Positions 37,992 to 51,100 of a DNA stretch of 64,000 nt are shown here, piece by piece; the first letter of the stretch is position 1, and each line of letters opens with the position of its first letter. Below the pieces are notes generated by a model that worked only from the letters and a program-made list of their open reading frames with translations, was not told the origin of the DNA and did not search any database. The translations under genes were made by a program, and so were the position numbers. This DNA is from Lingula anatina (lineage: Eukaryota; Brachiopoda; Lingulata; Lingulida; Lingulidae), in the NCBI RefSeq assembly GCF_001039355.2, contig NW_019775214.1, positions 339,669-403,668 on the forward strand, given 5' to 3'.

Positions 37992-38939
37992 ATGGGATTT
38001 GGAGTGTTCCGTTTCGCTCGAGACGTCGACCAGAATCTTTTGTGTAGCGTCTGCAGCGCCGTATTGGAGGACGCTGTGTTAACGCCGTGTGGACATTCAT
38101 TCTGTCTCCTGTGTTTGGAAACATGGCTCTCGCGCCCAGGCACGAACTCTTGCCCTGAGTGTAGAGCTGTTTGTCTCAGCAATGAGGCCACGCCCATCCA
38201 CTCCATCCGTAACCTCATCAACTCTCTGGACATTGACTGCGACTACGCCGACCGCGGGTGTAAAGCCGTGGTCAAGGTTGAAAACCTCCCTCAGCATCGG
38301 GCCTCGTGCAACTTCGCCCCCGTCCAGTGTGCAGGCTGCGACCTGACCATCAACTGTTACGAGCTGCCCAGCCACCAGGTTCAGTGCGACGGGATTGCAG
38401 CCGTGGTCAGCGAGGTGGACGACCTGCTGGACAAAAGGGGCTATCGCGGCTACCAGGCCGCTCGCTCTCCTGAGGTTTCTGAACTGGCCTGCCGCGTCGC
38501 CTCGCTGGAGCTTCAGCTGAGACGAATGCGACAGGATTTGAACTTGGCAGAGTCCAGAAACAAAAAGCTGGAGCGCGAGTTGGTGAAAACGAAAGAAGAT
38601 CTTCAGGAAAAGCGAAACCAGCTTCTAGATCAACAATACACGGATTTTGACTCTGATTATGATTATGGTTATGCACCTCACACCATCCCAAAGTTATCAC
38701 TACTAATAGCACGGTTCCTGCTTGCCAAACCGACATACATAGACGCTAATCGTGTGTTTAGTGCAATTAAACGTTGCTATGACAACTACGCCAGGTGCGG
38801 TGAGGACTACGAGCACGACGTCTATATGCTGACGGCGACAGCAAACGCCTGCAACTGGTTCGACGACAACCAGCGTCGTAATATCGATTCCTGGCTTCAG
38901 AGCATTGCCCGCTACAGGAAACTTCAAAGGAGAGCTTGA
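37992..38939 (+). CDS. RING / TRAF-type zinc-finger protein, PDZRN-like N-terminus (putative E3 ligase)
   Basis: The intronless 315-aa frame starts at MGFGVFRFARDVDQ. This start was chosen over an in-frame ATG 34 codons upstream because PDZRN/NRDP1-type proteins begin MGF/MGY just before the RING. The C3HC4 RING has ligands C18, C21, C33, H35, C38, C41, C54 and C57. A TRAF-type zinc finger follows (about 83-135: CDYADRGC ... HRASC ... CAGC ... HQVQC), then a coiled coil rich in Arg/Glu/Leu (about 160-215). The C-terminal part of about 90 residues, rich in Trp, Tyr and Cys (starting YAPHTIPKLSLLIARFLL), is helical in appearance and matches no family I know. RING and TRAF fingers together imply a ubiquitin ligase that may oligomerise through the coiled coil. 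PDZ domains are absent. GC content is clearly higher than in the flanks. Confidence 0.85.
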   Translation: MGFGVFRFARDVDQNLLCSVCSAVLEDAVLTPCGHSFCLLCLETWLSRPGTNSCPECRAVCLSNEATPIHSIRNLINSLDIDCDYADRGCKAVVKVENLPQHRASCNFAPVQCAGCDLTINCYELPSHQVQCDGIAAVVSEVDDLLDKRGYRGYQAARSPEVSELACRVASLELQLRRMRQDLNLAESRNKKLERELVKTKEDLQEKRNQLLDQQYTDFDSDYDYGYAPHTIPKLSLLIARFLLAKPTYIDANRVFSAIKRCYDNYARCGEDYEHDVYMLTATANACNWFDDNQRRNIDSWLQSIARYRKLQRRA

Positions 38940-41300
38940 GCTCGACGGAAGCAAGACATTTTATCTTCATTGACAGTTACTCAAGCACGGCGCCTTCGGT
39001 CTGGCAGCAAAGTTCAGCCACTTTCTGGAAAATGCCGCTAAAACACTGTTATTTTTCTAGTTAATAGAAGTGTTTCTGCATCGCTTACTTTAAAAATCTG
39101 CAACCATTTAATTACACAGGCAAAAAAAGAAAAAAAAAAACTAATGACTTGGATTTCCTCATAGCTGTGTTGAATGCAATTAAAACAGACGTGTGTTACC
39201 ATTTTTGCAGTTCACATCTTATTATATTATTTAACTATACTCAAAATCTACACTCAATTTAACCTGAAAATCAAATGGATAAAGACTGGCACTGATGGAA
39301 TGACCGACATGCTTTGACCCACAGCCGCATCGTGATCAACGTTCCATGAAGTTTGGCGTGAGAATATAAAATCAAGCCTGGTCGCATGTTTAATTTAAAT
39401 GTGGGGAACGGAATGTAGGTAGATCAAGCTATGTATCGATTATTACTCACATATGTAGCTTACATTGTGTAGATAAATAAGGAAGAGGTGTATCGCGGTT
39501 AAGGGAGGTTGTTGCGTTTAAACTTATATTGTGTCTCAAAACGCAAGCCAAACACACTTTCTCTTGGATTAAAAAATGTAGATCTTACTTCAGAAGAGTC
39601 GTGTTACTTATACTTTGTTTCTAAATATGAATGTTAAAGTTTAAAGATTACTGATGTTTCAAGACTGTAATTGATGACTTAAACATAGGAACTACAATTG
39701 TAATAGGTCAATAGACCAAGAGAGTTTAAGATTACTGATGCTTTAAGACTATAGTTGATGACTTTAACATAGAAACTACAATAGTTATAGGTCAAAAAGA
39801 CCGAAGTCCAGAGCTTTTGGGTGAAACGCCTTTCACCGTTATGGAATAATTCTTTCCGTGGGTAGATGACTTTTAATCTTTTTATCTTTTACGACGAAAA
39901 GAGGAAATCTGACCGAAAACTGTAAAGAGAAAATCTGGTCAAAAAACATGAGGAAATCTGCTCGCAAAAAACTGTCTGCTTGATATATTCACTGAGAAAC
40001 AACAGTTAATAGTATTATCACGCAAAGTATGCATTTAAAGGAAATAAATAAAAAAGTACCACACCTTTAAGAACATGACGAATGAGACTATGTAACAAAA
40101 ACTGTAACCAGTAAATCACATTTCTCACTGTGATTGGAAGTTCTCTTTGTCTATTTGACCAGGAAGAGGATATTTCACCGAAAAAAAGTCCCTTTCATCT
40201 GTTTCACCGGTACTTAGGCCCTTACATACGAGATAATTCTGATATGAATTTCGCTTTTTGTAGGGATATTGAAAAGTTACACGCACCGACGTAATAAGAT
40301 AAGGGAGCCTACGTAATTATGGGAATTATAAAAACACATTTTAATCGAAATGTGGTAAACCGTGCTGGAGATGGTGTCGCCCAAAGACATCTCCGGTGAT
40401 GGTATGGGGTCTTGAATAATACATTGCATGTGTGATTTGGTTCTCGTTAAGATGATATAGTGTTGATTAAAAGAAGGTAATTACCCTTGAAAAAGTAATT
40501 GTGCCACAAAGTGTCATATATTGGAGGGGATTTTGACGTATCGATCCAGTCATTATTTTCTTTCCATAATGGATGGAACGCTGTTAACGACAGTAGGCCT
40601 ACTGTTTGGTTTGTAGATTGATATACGGCCCCCAGTCCATTGAAGAAATATCTTGGCTTATTTTAACATATATTTCCCATTTGCTAATACCGTTATTCTG
40701 GCATCAGGAATAATAATGATAAATATCTGAATGTAATCTAAAACGATTTTTAGAATTCCTATACGAGTGCGACATTTAGCCTGTTATATAGGCCTATACT
40801 GTATATATGAAAACAAAAGAACAATAAACGCGAGTACTTTCATAAAAATGTGAATTGGTTGCATTCTACTTAACATTGATAGGCCTACCTTGAGCATGTT
40901 TGGTTCATGCACAGCTTTTCTGTCTAGTTTATTTGAATGATAATAGTCAAAAGATGTCTAGAATACTTATTTTATGGTTGAAATAGACTACGTCTTTTCT
41001 AGGCTTAAATTACTTAAATGTTTGCTCAAATTGAAACTGTGCAGGTTAAGTTGACTAAATTCCGTAGACGAAAAAAAAACTGTGCAGGGTTGAAACAAAA
41101 AGAATAAAAAATGAAGTAAACATATATATTAGAAAATATAGTAATTTGTGAGTTGATAAAACGTACAAAACAGCGTTAGGAATTGTGGTTGTTGTGAAAA
41201 CTTGCCAGATGTAAAGTAACAACTAATGCAATGCACAACAACAACCCTAAAAAGATGCCGGAAATAACTTTGAACTGAGTATGCGCACTTGATTTGTTTC
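38940..41300. other. intergenic region, RING gene to CCDC61
   Basis: AT-rich, with no coding exon recognised. It contains a diverged tandem duplication (39637-39801) and, from about 41.28 kb, the CCDC61 promoter. Confidence 0.5.
39637..39801. repeat. diverged tandem duplication of about 83 bp
   Basis: The segment starting GTTTAAAGATTACTGATG at 39637 is repeated from 39723 with roughly 85-90 percent identity by eye, ending in AATAGGTCAA / TATAGGTCAA. Two copies, non-coding. Confidence 0.75.
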
Positions 41301-41426
41301 AAAATGGCGGACGTTTCGGAATTCAATCTTTGCTGACTGATGTCATCAATGGCAATGTCAAGTGTCACATGAGAAGAAAATACAACTTGGGATAGAAAAA
41401 CAACTGCCGTTTTTAGTCGACCCGAG
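41290..41426 (+). promoter_or_regulatory. CCDC61: CCDC61 promoter and non-coding first exon
   Basis: CAAAATGGCGGACG at about 41301 is a strong YY1-like initiator-region motif. A good donor (CCCGAG/GTAAGA) follows at 41427. The next acceptor, TTGTTTCAG ending at 42103, leads into the exon with the start codon. The exon 5' limit is uncertain. Confidence 0.55.
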
Positions 41427-42111
41427 GTAAGAACTTTTCAGTCTTTAACTGTGAGCGCTTGAAAGCACAATTGCACCAACTTTGGAACTTATCTTGCTTT
41501 TTGCTTTTGAATTTGGTTCCGATTTGAGCACAGAAATATTGTCAAAGTTTGTAATCACGATGTACTTAGGTTTATACTCTACTTATGGCATGCAGTATCC
41601 ATTTAGTCTTACACGTGTTTGTCGTCCTTGGTTGTGATTTTAGGTCTCTTTTCACTATCCCAGGACAGGGAGAACTAAGTAATTATAATGATTAATATTA
41701 ATTATGATATACTAATTATATATTACATACCAAATGTCCAAGGTCCACATTATGCTCAACAGACTGTATAATATAAGTGTTAAGTATAAGTTACAAGTAA
41801 AACAAAAGGAAAGCAATTGATTAAAGCAAAATTTATTTAAATTTATATACTTAAAAATCAAGTTAATTCATCAAGTTCATTAAAAAGTCCCTGAAAAAAT
41901 TCCAAAGTCACTTCCTTTCAGATATGAAAATTAAAAAAAAAAGGTGTGTTTTAAATAACTTAAAAGTTTTCGGTTATCGATTGTCAGTTGTCTTTAGATG
42001 TTGTTCGTTGGTATATATTAGTATTTGAAGCCTGGAATTTTCAGACCCTCTGAGAACAATGTTTTCTTCTGAATTGCACTTTTTCACATCTATGTTGTTT
42101 CAGCTGCCAAA

Positions 42112-45100
42112 ATGGAGGAGGACTCCTCTGTGACAGCGACCTACTACTTCCGTGATGTGGAGTATGTAGTGACCATGAACTTGGAGGGTGGGAGCACTCT
42201 CACAGTAGAAGTAGAGGACAGGCTTACAGCTGACCAGTGGAGAGGAACTTTTGATTCTGCCTGTAAGAACCTAATGTCTATTTAGAAATTAGCTCTGTAC
42301 TATAAGTAACAGCTTCATGAATTTGATTTTGATGTCAGCATCCAGATGTAAAGAATAATGATAGTAATATTTTTTTATCAGAGAAATCAAATTATGGTTT
42401 GTTACCAGTGAGAAAAAATTAGTATTTAGAAATAATAGACTTAATGCATACTGTTACACTTTGGATGTTCAGTTATCTATGAAATTCAATGATTAAATCT
42501 TACATCAAATGAAAAGACATAAATGCAAGGAAAAAAGTATTTAAGGTGTGTGGTTTGTTATGTATAGACATCTACGTAATTTCAATCCTTTCATTTTAGA
42601 TATTGAAGATCTCACACATAAAACTGGGAATTTTAAACAGTTTACAATATTTGTCAGTATGCTGGAGTCTGCATTAACACAGGTACAGTGAAGATTCTTA
42701 TAAACAATTTATAATATTTGTCAGTATGCTGGAGTCTGCATTAACACAGGTACAGTGAAGATTCTTATATAAACAGTTTACAATATTTGTCAGTATGCTG
42801 GAGTCTGCATTAACACAGGTACAGTGAAGATTCTTATAAACAATTTATAATATTTGTCAGTATGCTGGAGTCTGCATTAACACAGGTACAGTGAAGATTC
42901 TTTTATAAACAGTTTACAATATTTGTCAGTATGCTGGAGTCTGCATTAACACAGGTACAGTGAAGATTCTTATATAAATAGTTTACAATATTTGTCAGTA
43001 TGCTGGAGTCTGCATTAACACAGGTACAGTGAAGATTCTTATATAAACAGTTTACAATATTTGTCAGTATGCTGGAGTCTGCATTAACACAGGTACAGTG
43101 CATGTTCTTATAAACACTAGCATCGTATATTTTTATATGAATTTTGTATTTCGCACTTCACATTATCATTCATGTGTGTGTGTCCAATGTTTTTTCTAAA
43201 TCGCAAGTTTGGAGTTGCTTACTAAAAAACTGCACTTGCTGTTACGTTTTAGTTTGATGCAATAAATTTTGCATGATTGAATTCATTTTATATGGAGGAT
43301 AAATGTGGATCTTGTCAGTTGCCATGAGTAGGACAAAAGTCTCAAGTGAAAAATGACTGAAATAAGAAGTCCAGAAAGGAGACAACATATATCTTTATTT
43401 ATACTTTTTACATCAGACTGAGCTGGTGAAGTGTACTGAGGTAATAAGTAATAGTAATAATATAAAAGAAAAAAAAATATTTACTAGTACACAAATAAAT
43501 AGCAGCAAAATTACATATGTAGATATGCATCAACATTAAACATGTATTTAGTGTTGAAAGGTAAGTTTCTATGATCTTTCTTTACTCCCTGGTTTTACTA
43601 CTGTAGGTGTCAGACTCGGTGTCCTTAGATCTACTGACATACTCTGATCTGGAGTCCCTGCGGCAGAGGAAAACTGGGGCAGGTCCCCGCCCTCAGGCTG
43701 CTGGGAAAACCACTACCCTGGGGAACAAAAGATACCTCATACTCACTTATACAGTGGAATTTGACAGGTGGGGAAGTTTTATTCTGTGTGGTATTTTAAA
43801 ATATGGTAAAATATTATATTCTTATATCAAGGAGTTGTTAGTCAGTGGATATTGAATTTTCCTCCTTAAAAAAAAAAAAAAAAAAAAAAAAAAGAAGGAA
43901 ATGGCTTAAATCCTTGAACAACTCTCCTTGATTTGATGTTTTGTACCATTTGTAATTGAGTAGTTAAGTTCTGAATGACTGGCCAGTACCTTTACATTCC
44001 AGAGGGAAATATATATACGCCATGTACTTTTAGGGGTTTTATTATTTTTAAGGTCTGAACTGGGGTAAAGATAAAAGTGGTTTTGCAGGGATTGACATGT
44101 GAAAGTATGACCGTCGAACATTTTTTTAAATGAAGATAGAATAACTTAAAAAGAAAGAGTGTTGTATTGTAAAATTTAATGTGTTATGCAAATATGTGAA
44201 CAAAAAGGAAAAAGCACAGGAAAACAGTTCACCAAGTTTTTATTTTTTTTTAGGATTCATTACCCACTTCCATTAACTTATCAAGGGAAACCAGACCCAA
44301 GAATTCTCCAAGAAAGCATAAGGGAGATGAGGACTGAAATTAAAAATCTCAAACAGCAGGTTTGTAGACTTGAAGTGATTTCTTTAGAAGATGAAATTGT
44401 CACTGAATGCAACTAGTTGATGACTTTGATGCCATGTTGTGGTGGCTTAATGCAAAGTGTGGGTCTGTTTTGCTTAAACGTATAGAAAATGTTAAGTTGT
44501 TCATTTCTTTTTTAGCAGAGTTTATCTCCTGGATTGAAAAACAGAGAATATGAAAAACTTCGAGAAGAGTAAGTATTATGGAAGAGTTATATGTCTTACA
44601 GAAATTTGAGTGGCAGTAGCATAGATAACTATGGGAAGCCTAAGACCATTATATTCCTATTTAATCAAATAGAAAACATGTTGGCTAAGTTATTTGTATA
44701 GTTCTAGGCCCACTAAATACATGGTCTAAACTTATCTAGCCCTGAAACAGAAGTTTTTATTGGAGTTCTCTGTCCTCATTTCTTACATGTGTTTACACTG
44801 ATTGCAGCTATGAAGCAGTTTTAGATGAGAACGAGAACTTAAAAGCTGAGCTGGTGGAGTACAAGAGAAGTGCTGCAAAGCATGGTGCCCCTAAGGAAGT
44901 CAAAATTCTTAAAACTGTGGTGAAGAATTTAGAGGAAGAGTTGATGAAAGAAAAGGCTAGACATCAACGGTCAGCCAACAAGAGGAATCAAGAATATAGG
45001 CAGCTTTTAGATGAGGTGAGCTGCTTGTTTTGCTGTGTCAGTTTATTTACCAAAGCTTTATCAAAAATCCATTGTTGTGTAATCCCATCTTCATGTACAG

Positions 45101-48100
45101 GGAATTTCAGTTTGCTCGATCATTGCCAAATCATATTTTGTTTTAATGTTAATTTACTATATTTTGTGTGTATTAAAATTTTACTATATAAACCTTTTAG
45201 GTAGAAGAGCTAAGGGCCTCTGAGAGAAATTTGAAGGTTAGGGTTAAGAGCCTTACTAATGAACTTGCCATTTACAAAAGGTAAGAGGGAATGTTTTAAA
45301 TCATGTAAAGTATGTTTGTAATTCATCACAGTGTGTATATGGCTTCATGCTAAAGAAATAAATTTTTTGTTATTAAAAGAGTAAGATATATACTTTCATG
45401 GCCTATTTTAGCCTATTAAAGCATGTTATTTTTATATTCAAGTAAGGTCTTAAATTATATAACATTTTTGAAATAAATTCTAAATTTTTGAATTTTATAG
45501 ATCTGCAGTTTCTAGCAGCCAACAGTCTCAAAGGGAAAGGGAAAGCAGGCGGTCCTCTTATCTTAGAGATAGATCTCATTCAAGGGAAAGAACAAGTTCT
45601 AGGGATAGACCATTGTCATCATTTAGTAGAGATAGATCAAGGTAAATTAACATTTCAGTGTTTTACCCTGCTGTCATATCATAATTAGTAATGGTAAATA
45701 TCTTATCATTTCTTCAAAATTTCAAATCCACATAAAGCTTATGTCTAGAGGAAGGCCCAGATATAATTTATATTTGTATAATTCTCTTAAACAACAACAA
45801 CAACAAAAAAGGGTAAGTATAAGGAAAAAAATCAATAAATACTGCTTTGATCTCTTACAAACATTATGAAAATATAGTTTCCGTTTTTTTTTACCCTAAG
45901 ATCCAGGGACAGGTTTTCATCTCAGGAAAGCAGGAGGCCATCCCTAGGAAGAACTGTGACACCACCATCAGCTGCAGGTCAGTTAGATCAAGAAATTATA
46001 AATTGTGTCACCTAGGCTTTCCCCCAAAGAGTTGTTCAGCCATCATTTGGATGACCAGTGACCTCAAAAGACAGTCTATTTTTCCAAAGACGTCTGGACT
46101 GCTTGCAAAATTTTGGTTGGGCTTGCTTGGGTTGTACTTGCTGTTGAATCAGTGGCCAAATAACAGATTCACATTTTGGACACCCTGTACCCAAAACCCT
46201 GGATGTCATATAGATATTTCCTTACTTGGTATGTCAGTTGCAATACAAGAGAAAATGTGCAAATCTCATAGTGGATCATTGAAGAGAAAGATGCTGGGAA
46301 TTGGTCAAGTTGCAGATCACAAAATTAGTCGTGTTACTTTGTCTGCTGCTAATTAATCATTTATTCTACTTTATACATTATTGTAAGGTTTATTAAATGA
46401 AGAAAACCCTCCTTGATTTTTTTTGCAGTATATAGTAATATTAAAGTACACCTTTCAGATTGGTTATCTATAAGTATCCTATTTTTAGTGATTAAGTTAT
46501 ATATGACAAGACATCGCATTGCTTGACAATGTACTATGGTGGAAAGAGTTTTGTGATTTTTGAAATTTTTGTTTTAGGGACACGAAAACCACGATTTGAT
46601 CCCACTGCTTTCATAAAAGAAAAAGAAAGAAAGAAAAAAGAATCAGAGTTGAAGAAGTAAGTGTAAATAAGAAGAAAGATCAACATAGTCAAATAATATT
46701 TACATTTGTTTTTGAGAATGACATTTATGGGAAACGTTCAATAAAGTGCAATACCTTCTTGTTACCATAGATAATCAGCCATTCCTAACATATCTTTCAT
46801 GTTCAGAAAATATTTCTCACAAAGGAAAAGGTTTTTGATTCAAGATATTCAATTTTTTAGGAAAAGGTATGTGCGTTCCAGTTTATCTGGAAGCACTGAG
46901 AAAAGGCGGACTCCAGGCTATGCACCCAGTAGCAGTGAGAAGAGAGGACCCAGACCTTCACCCAGTTATTCTTTAACCACTTCAGAAAGGAGGAAGCTGG
47001 GACCAGCCGGTAAAAAATTGATATTATATTTTAGTTTATCTAAAAATGTGCCTTTTCATTTATTTCATTAAAGATGCATACAAAGATAATTTTTGGCACA
47101 AAAACCAACCAAATGCCAGCATATAGTTTCAAATAGTATAACTAAGAGAATTACCAAAAGGCATTGTTTAATTTTACCTGAAAATGATGTTTGAACGGAT
47201 TTTTCTGCTAGCATTCTATGCTGTATGTCAATGGGGCAGAAAAGTAGGTCACGAAAGTAGGTTAAATTTCCAACCAAAAATTTAAAGAAAGGAGCAGTCT
47301 AAAGCTCTTTTATGACTGATCGAGTGATCTATTCAATTTATCCATTGGCATGTCGAATTTATTTGAGTAGTATAAGAAACTAGTAGAAGTGGTTTACATG
47401 TGTTATTGGGAATCCACGCTCCACCGATGCTCGGTTCGTATGTACCTTTAATATTCTCTGGTTTTTTTTATTCATTAGATTTTTAGATTTTTGTAGTAGA
47501 GAAAAAAAATTACCAGTAAAAATGATACTGCTGATATTAATGAGATTCATATGCTTTGTATTTACGTTACCAGGGAGACAAAGAACAAGGTCAAGGACAT
47601 CATCAGGTATAAATGATATAAAAACTTTTTTACAACCATTTTAATGTGAAAAGAATTTGATGAGACTATTTTTGTAATTTAAGTCATATAATTTATTAAC
47701 TTAAAATCTACTAGTAACATAAGATTTACAATGTTTTTCTTGATCATTTACTTCAAATGCCTTTTGAAGCTTAACGATTGAAAAATAATGTACATTTGAT
47801 AAAACAAATATAAATCTAAAATTAATTTCAGTTGGCAGTGTAGGATCTAGGGGCTCTAGGGGTTCAATTAGTGATGTAGAAGAGTTGCCTAACACATCTG
47901 GTTCAAGGTTAAGGTAAATTTAAATTTACATACATTTAAGAGCGTGTCNTAGATATATACTTTCATGGCCTATTTTAGCCTATTAAAGCATGTTATTTTT
48001 ATATTCAAGTAAGGTCTTAAATTATGTAACATTTTTGAAATAAATTCTAAATTTTTGAATTTTATAGATCTGCAGTTTCTAGCAGCCAACAGTCTCAAAG

Positions 48101-51100
48101 GGAAAGGGAAAGCAGGCGGTCCTCTTATCTTAGAGATAGATCTCATTCAAGGGAAAGAACAAGTTCTAGGGATAGACCATTGTCATCATTTAGTAGAGAT
48201 AGATCAAGGTAAATTAACATTTCAGTGTTTTACCCTGCTGTCATATCGTAATTAGTAATGGTAAATATCTTATCATTTCTTCAAAATTTCAAATCCACAT
48301 AAAGCTTATGTCTAGAGGAAGGCCCAGATATAATTTATATTTGTATAATTCTCTTTAACAACAACAACAACAAAAAAAAAGGTAAGTATAAGGAAAAAAA
48401 TCAATAAATACTGCTTTGATCTCTTACAAACATTATGAAAATATAGTTTCCGTTTTTTTTTTTACCCTAAGATCCAGGGACAGGTTTTCATCTCAGGAAA
48501 GCAGGAGGCCATCCCTAGGAAGAACTGTGACACCACCATCAGCTGCAGGTCAGTTAGATCAAGAAATTATAAATTGTGTCACCTAGGCTTTCCCCAAAGA
48601 GTTGTTCAGCCATCATTTGGATGACCAGTGACCTCAAAAGACAGTCTATTTTTCCAAAGAAGTCTGGACAGCTTGCAAAATTTTGGTTGGGCTTGCTTGG
48701 GTTTGACTTGCTGTTGAATCAGTTGCCAAATAACAGATTCACATTTTGGACACCCTGTACCCAAAACCCTGGATGTCATATAGATATTTCCTTACTTGGT
48801 ATGTCAGTTGCAATACAAGAGAAAATGTGCAAATCTCATAGTGGATCATTGAAGAGAAAGATGCTGGGAATAGGTCAAGTTGCAGATCACAAAATTAGTC
48901 GTGTTACTTTGTCTGCTGCTAATTAACCATTTATTCTACTTTATACATTATTGTAAGGTTTATTAAATGAAGAAAACCCTCCTTGATTTTTTTTTGCAGT
49001 ATATAGTAATATTAAAGTACACCTTTCAGATTAGTTATCTATAAGTATCCTATTTTTAGTGATTAAGTTATATATGACAAGACATTGCATTGCTTGACAA
49101 TGTACTATGGTGGAAAGAGTTTTGTGATTTTGGAAATTTTTATTTTAGGGGCACGAAAACCACGATTTGATCCCACTGCTTTCATAAAAGAAAAAGAAAG
49201 AAAGAAAAAAGAATCAGAGTTGAAGAAGTAAGTTAAAGTAACATAGTCAAATAATATTTACATTTGTTTTTGAGAATGACATTTATGGGAAACGTTCAAT
49301 AAAGTGCAATACCTTCTTGTTACCATATATAATCAGCATTCCTAACATATCTTTCATGTTCAGAAAATATTTCTCACAAAGGAAAAGGTTTTTTATTCAA
49401 GATATTCAATTTTTTAGAAAAAGGTATGTGCGTTCAAGTTTATCTGGAAGCACTGAGAAAAGGCGGACTCCAGGCTATGCACCCAGTAGCAGTGAGAAGA
49501 GAGGACCCAGACCTTCACCCAGTTATTCTTTAACCACTTCAGAAAGGAGGAAGCTGGGACCAGCCGGTAAAAAATTGATATTATATTTTAGTCTATCTAA
49601 AAATGTGCCTTTTCATTTATTTCATTAATATTCTCTCGTTTTTTTTATTCATTAGATTTTTAGATTTTTTGTAGTAGAGAAAAAAAAAATTACCAGTAAA
49701 AATGATACTGCTGATATTAATGAGATTCATATGCTTTGTATTTACGTTACCAGGGAGACAAAGAACAAGGTCAAGGACATCATCAGGTATAAATGATATA
49801 AAAACTTTTTTACAACCATTTTAATGTGAAAAGAATTTGATGAGACTATTTTTGTAATTTAAGTCATATAATTTATTAACTTAAAATCTACTAGTAACAT
49901 AAGATTTACAATGTTTTTCTTGATCATTTACTTCAAATGCCTTTTGAAGCTTAACGATTGAAAAGAAATGTACATTTGATAAAACAAATATAAATCTAAA
50001 ATTAATTTCAGTTGGCAGTGTAGGATCTAGGGGCTCTAGGGGTTCAATTAGTGATGTAGAAGACTTGCCTAACACATCTGGTTCAAGGTTAAGGTAAATT
50101 TAAATTTACATACATTTAATATGTAAGCTGTAAAATTTTGGATAAAATGTCTCATAGATTCCATCAAGATTTGTTAATAATGATTCCTATGTTAGGCCAA
50201 TTATGTAACAATTTAATAAGACTTAATTGAATTGTTTGAAAGAACAAACTAAACAATGAAATTGATTTGAAGACATATTTACAATTCATTACTGTCCATA
50301 ATTTGGTTGATCCGTTTAATGTAATTTTTTATTATTTTTAGAAATCTGAATAGAGTTCTGAAGCCTAATAGAACATCTTCTTCAACTGCGTGGGATAGTC
50401 CTAATGTTGTAAGTATAAAACGTGCTTCTTTCATGATATCCGGTTCCTGAATAAATGGCCCTTGATAGTAATTTTTTAAAAGGGGCAAAACCAAGATGTA
50501 AACTTCCTGTATATGTTTTTCTGTTAATCTGATATATCTGTTAATGCTGTCTAATTTCAGCCTTACCAAGGGAAGACAGCCACAAGCAAGTCAAGATTAT
50601 ATCCTTTGACGATATCAGATTTGTGCAATTTCACTTTTCTTATTTTCCATGTTGGCTAGACAATAAAACAGTAACCTTAATCTGGGGTAGTGCTAGCAAT
50701 TTGTTTTTCACTTAGCCAAATCACTACTTTTTCATTACTTTTCGCAAAATGGTTCAAATTTGACTAAAATCAAATCAACCCCATTTTGTTTAGTCAATGG
50801 AGGTCTGTTTTAGCCTTTGGCTAAATTGGCGAGAGTTAGTGCTACCCCAGCTCATTAAAGGATACTTAATTTCCAATTAAAAATGGCATGTTATTTCCTT
50901 AACTGGCTGTCACATTGGCCAGTACCCCAGATTCTGTAGGAACAGCACACAGGAAAAGAGTCGGCAGAGGCAAAGAAAATTATGCTGTGGAGGGTAGGTA
51001 GTTATTTTTTATTATTCAGCATACTTTCATGAAACATAAATCTTTTGTGAAATTTTTTATTTTTATTACAAAACACAATGAAAACACAAAGGACAGTTGA

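Noticed and set aside
37976-38970. Antisense and alternative-frame ORFs across the RING gene
   Set aside because: Shadows of a GC-rich real coding frame; the + frame carries the full RING and zinc-finger ligand pattern.
45847-46356. 169-codon frame in the intron between CCDC61 exons 9 and 10, and its copy at 48576-48926
   Set aside because: It overlaps exon 9 in another frame and then runs through intron. It has no recognisable domain; its persistence in both copies only reflects the duplication.
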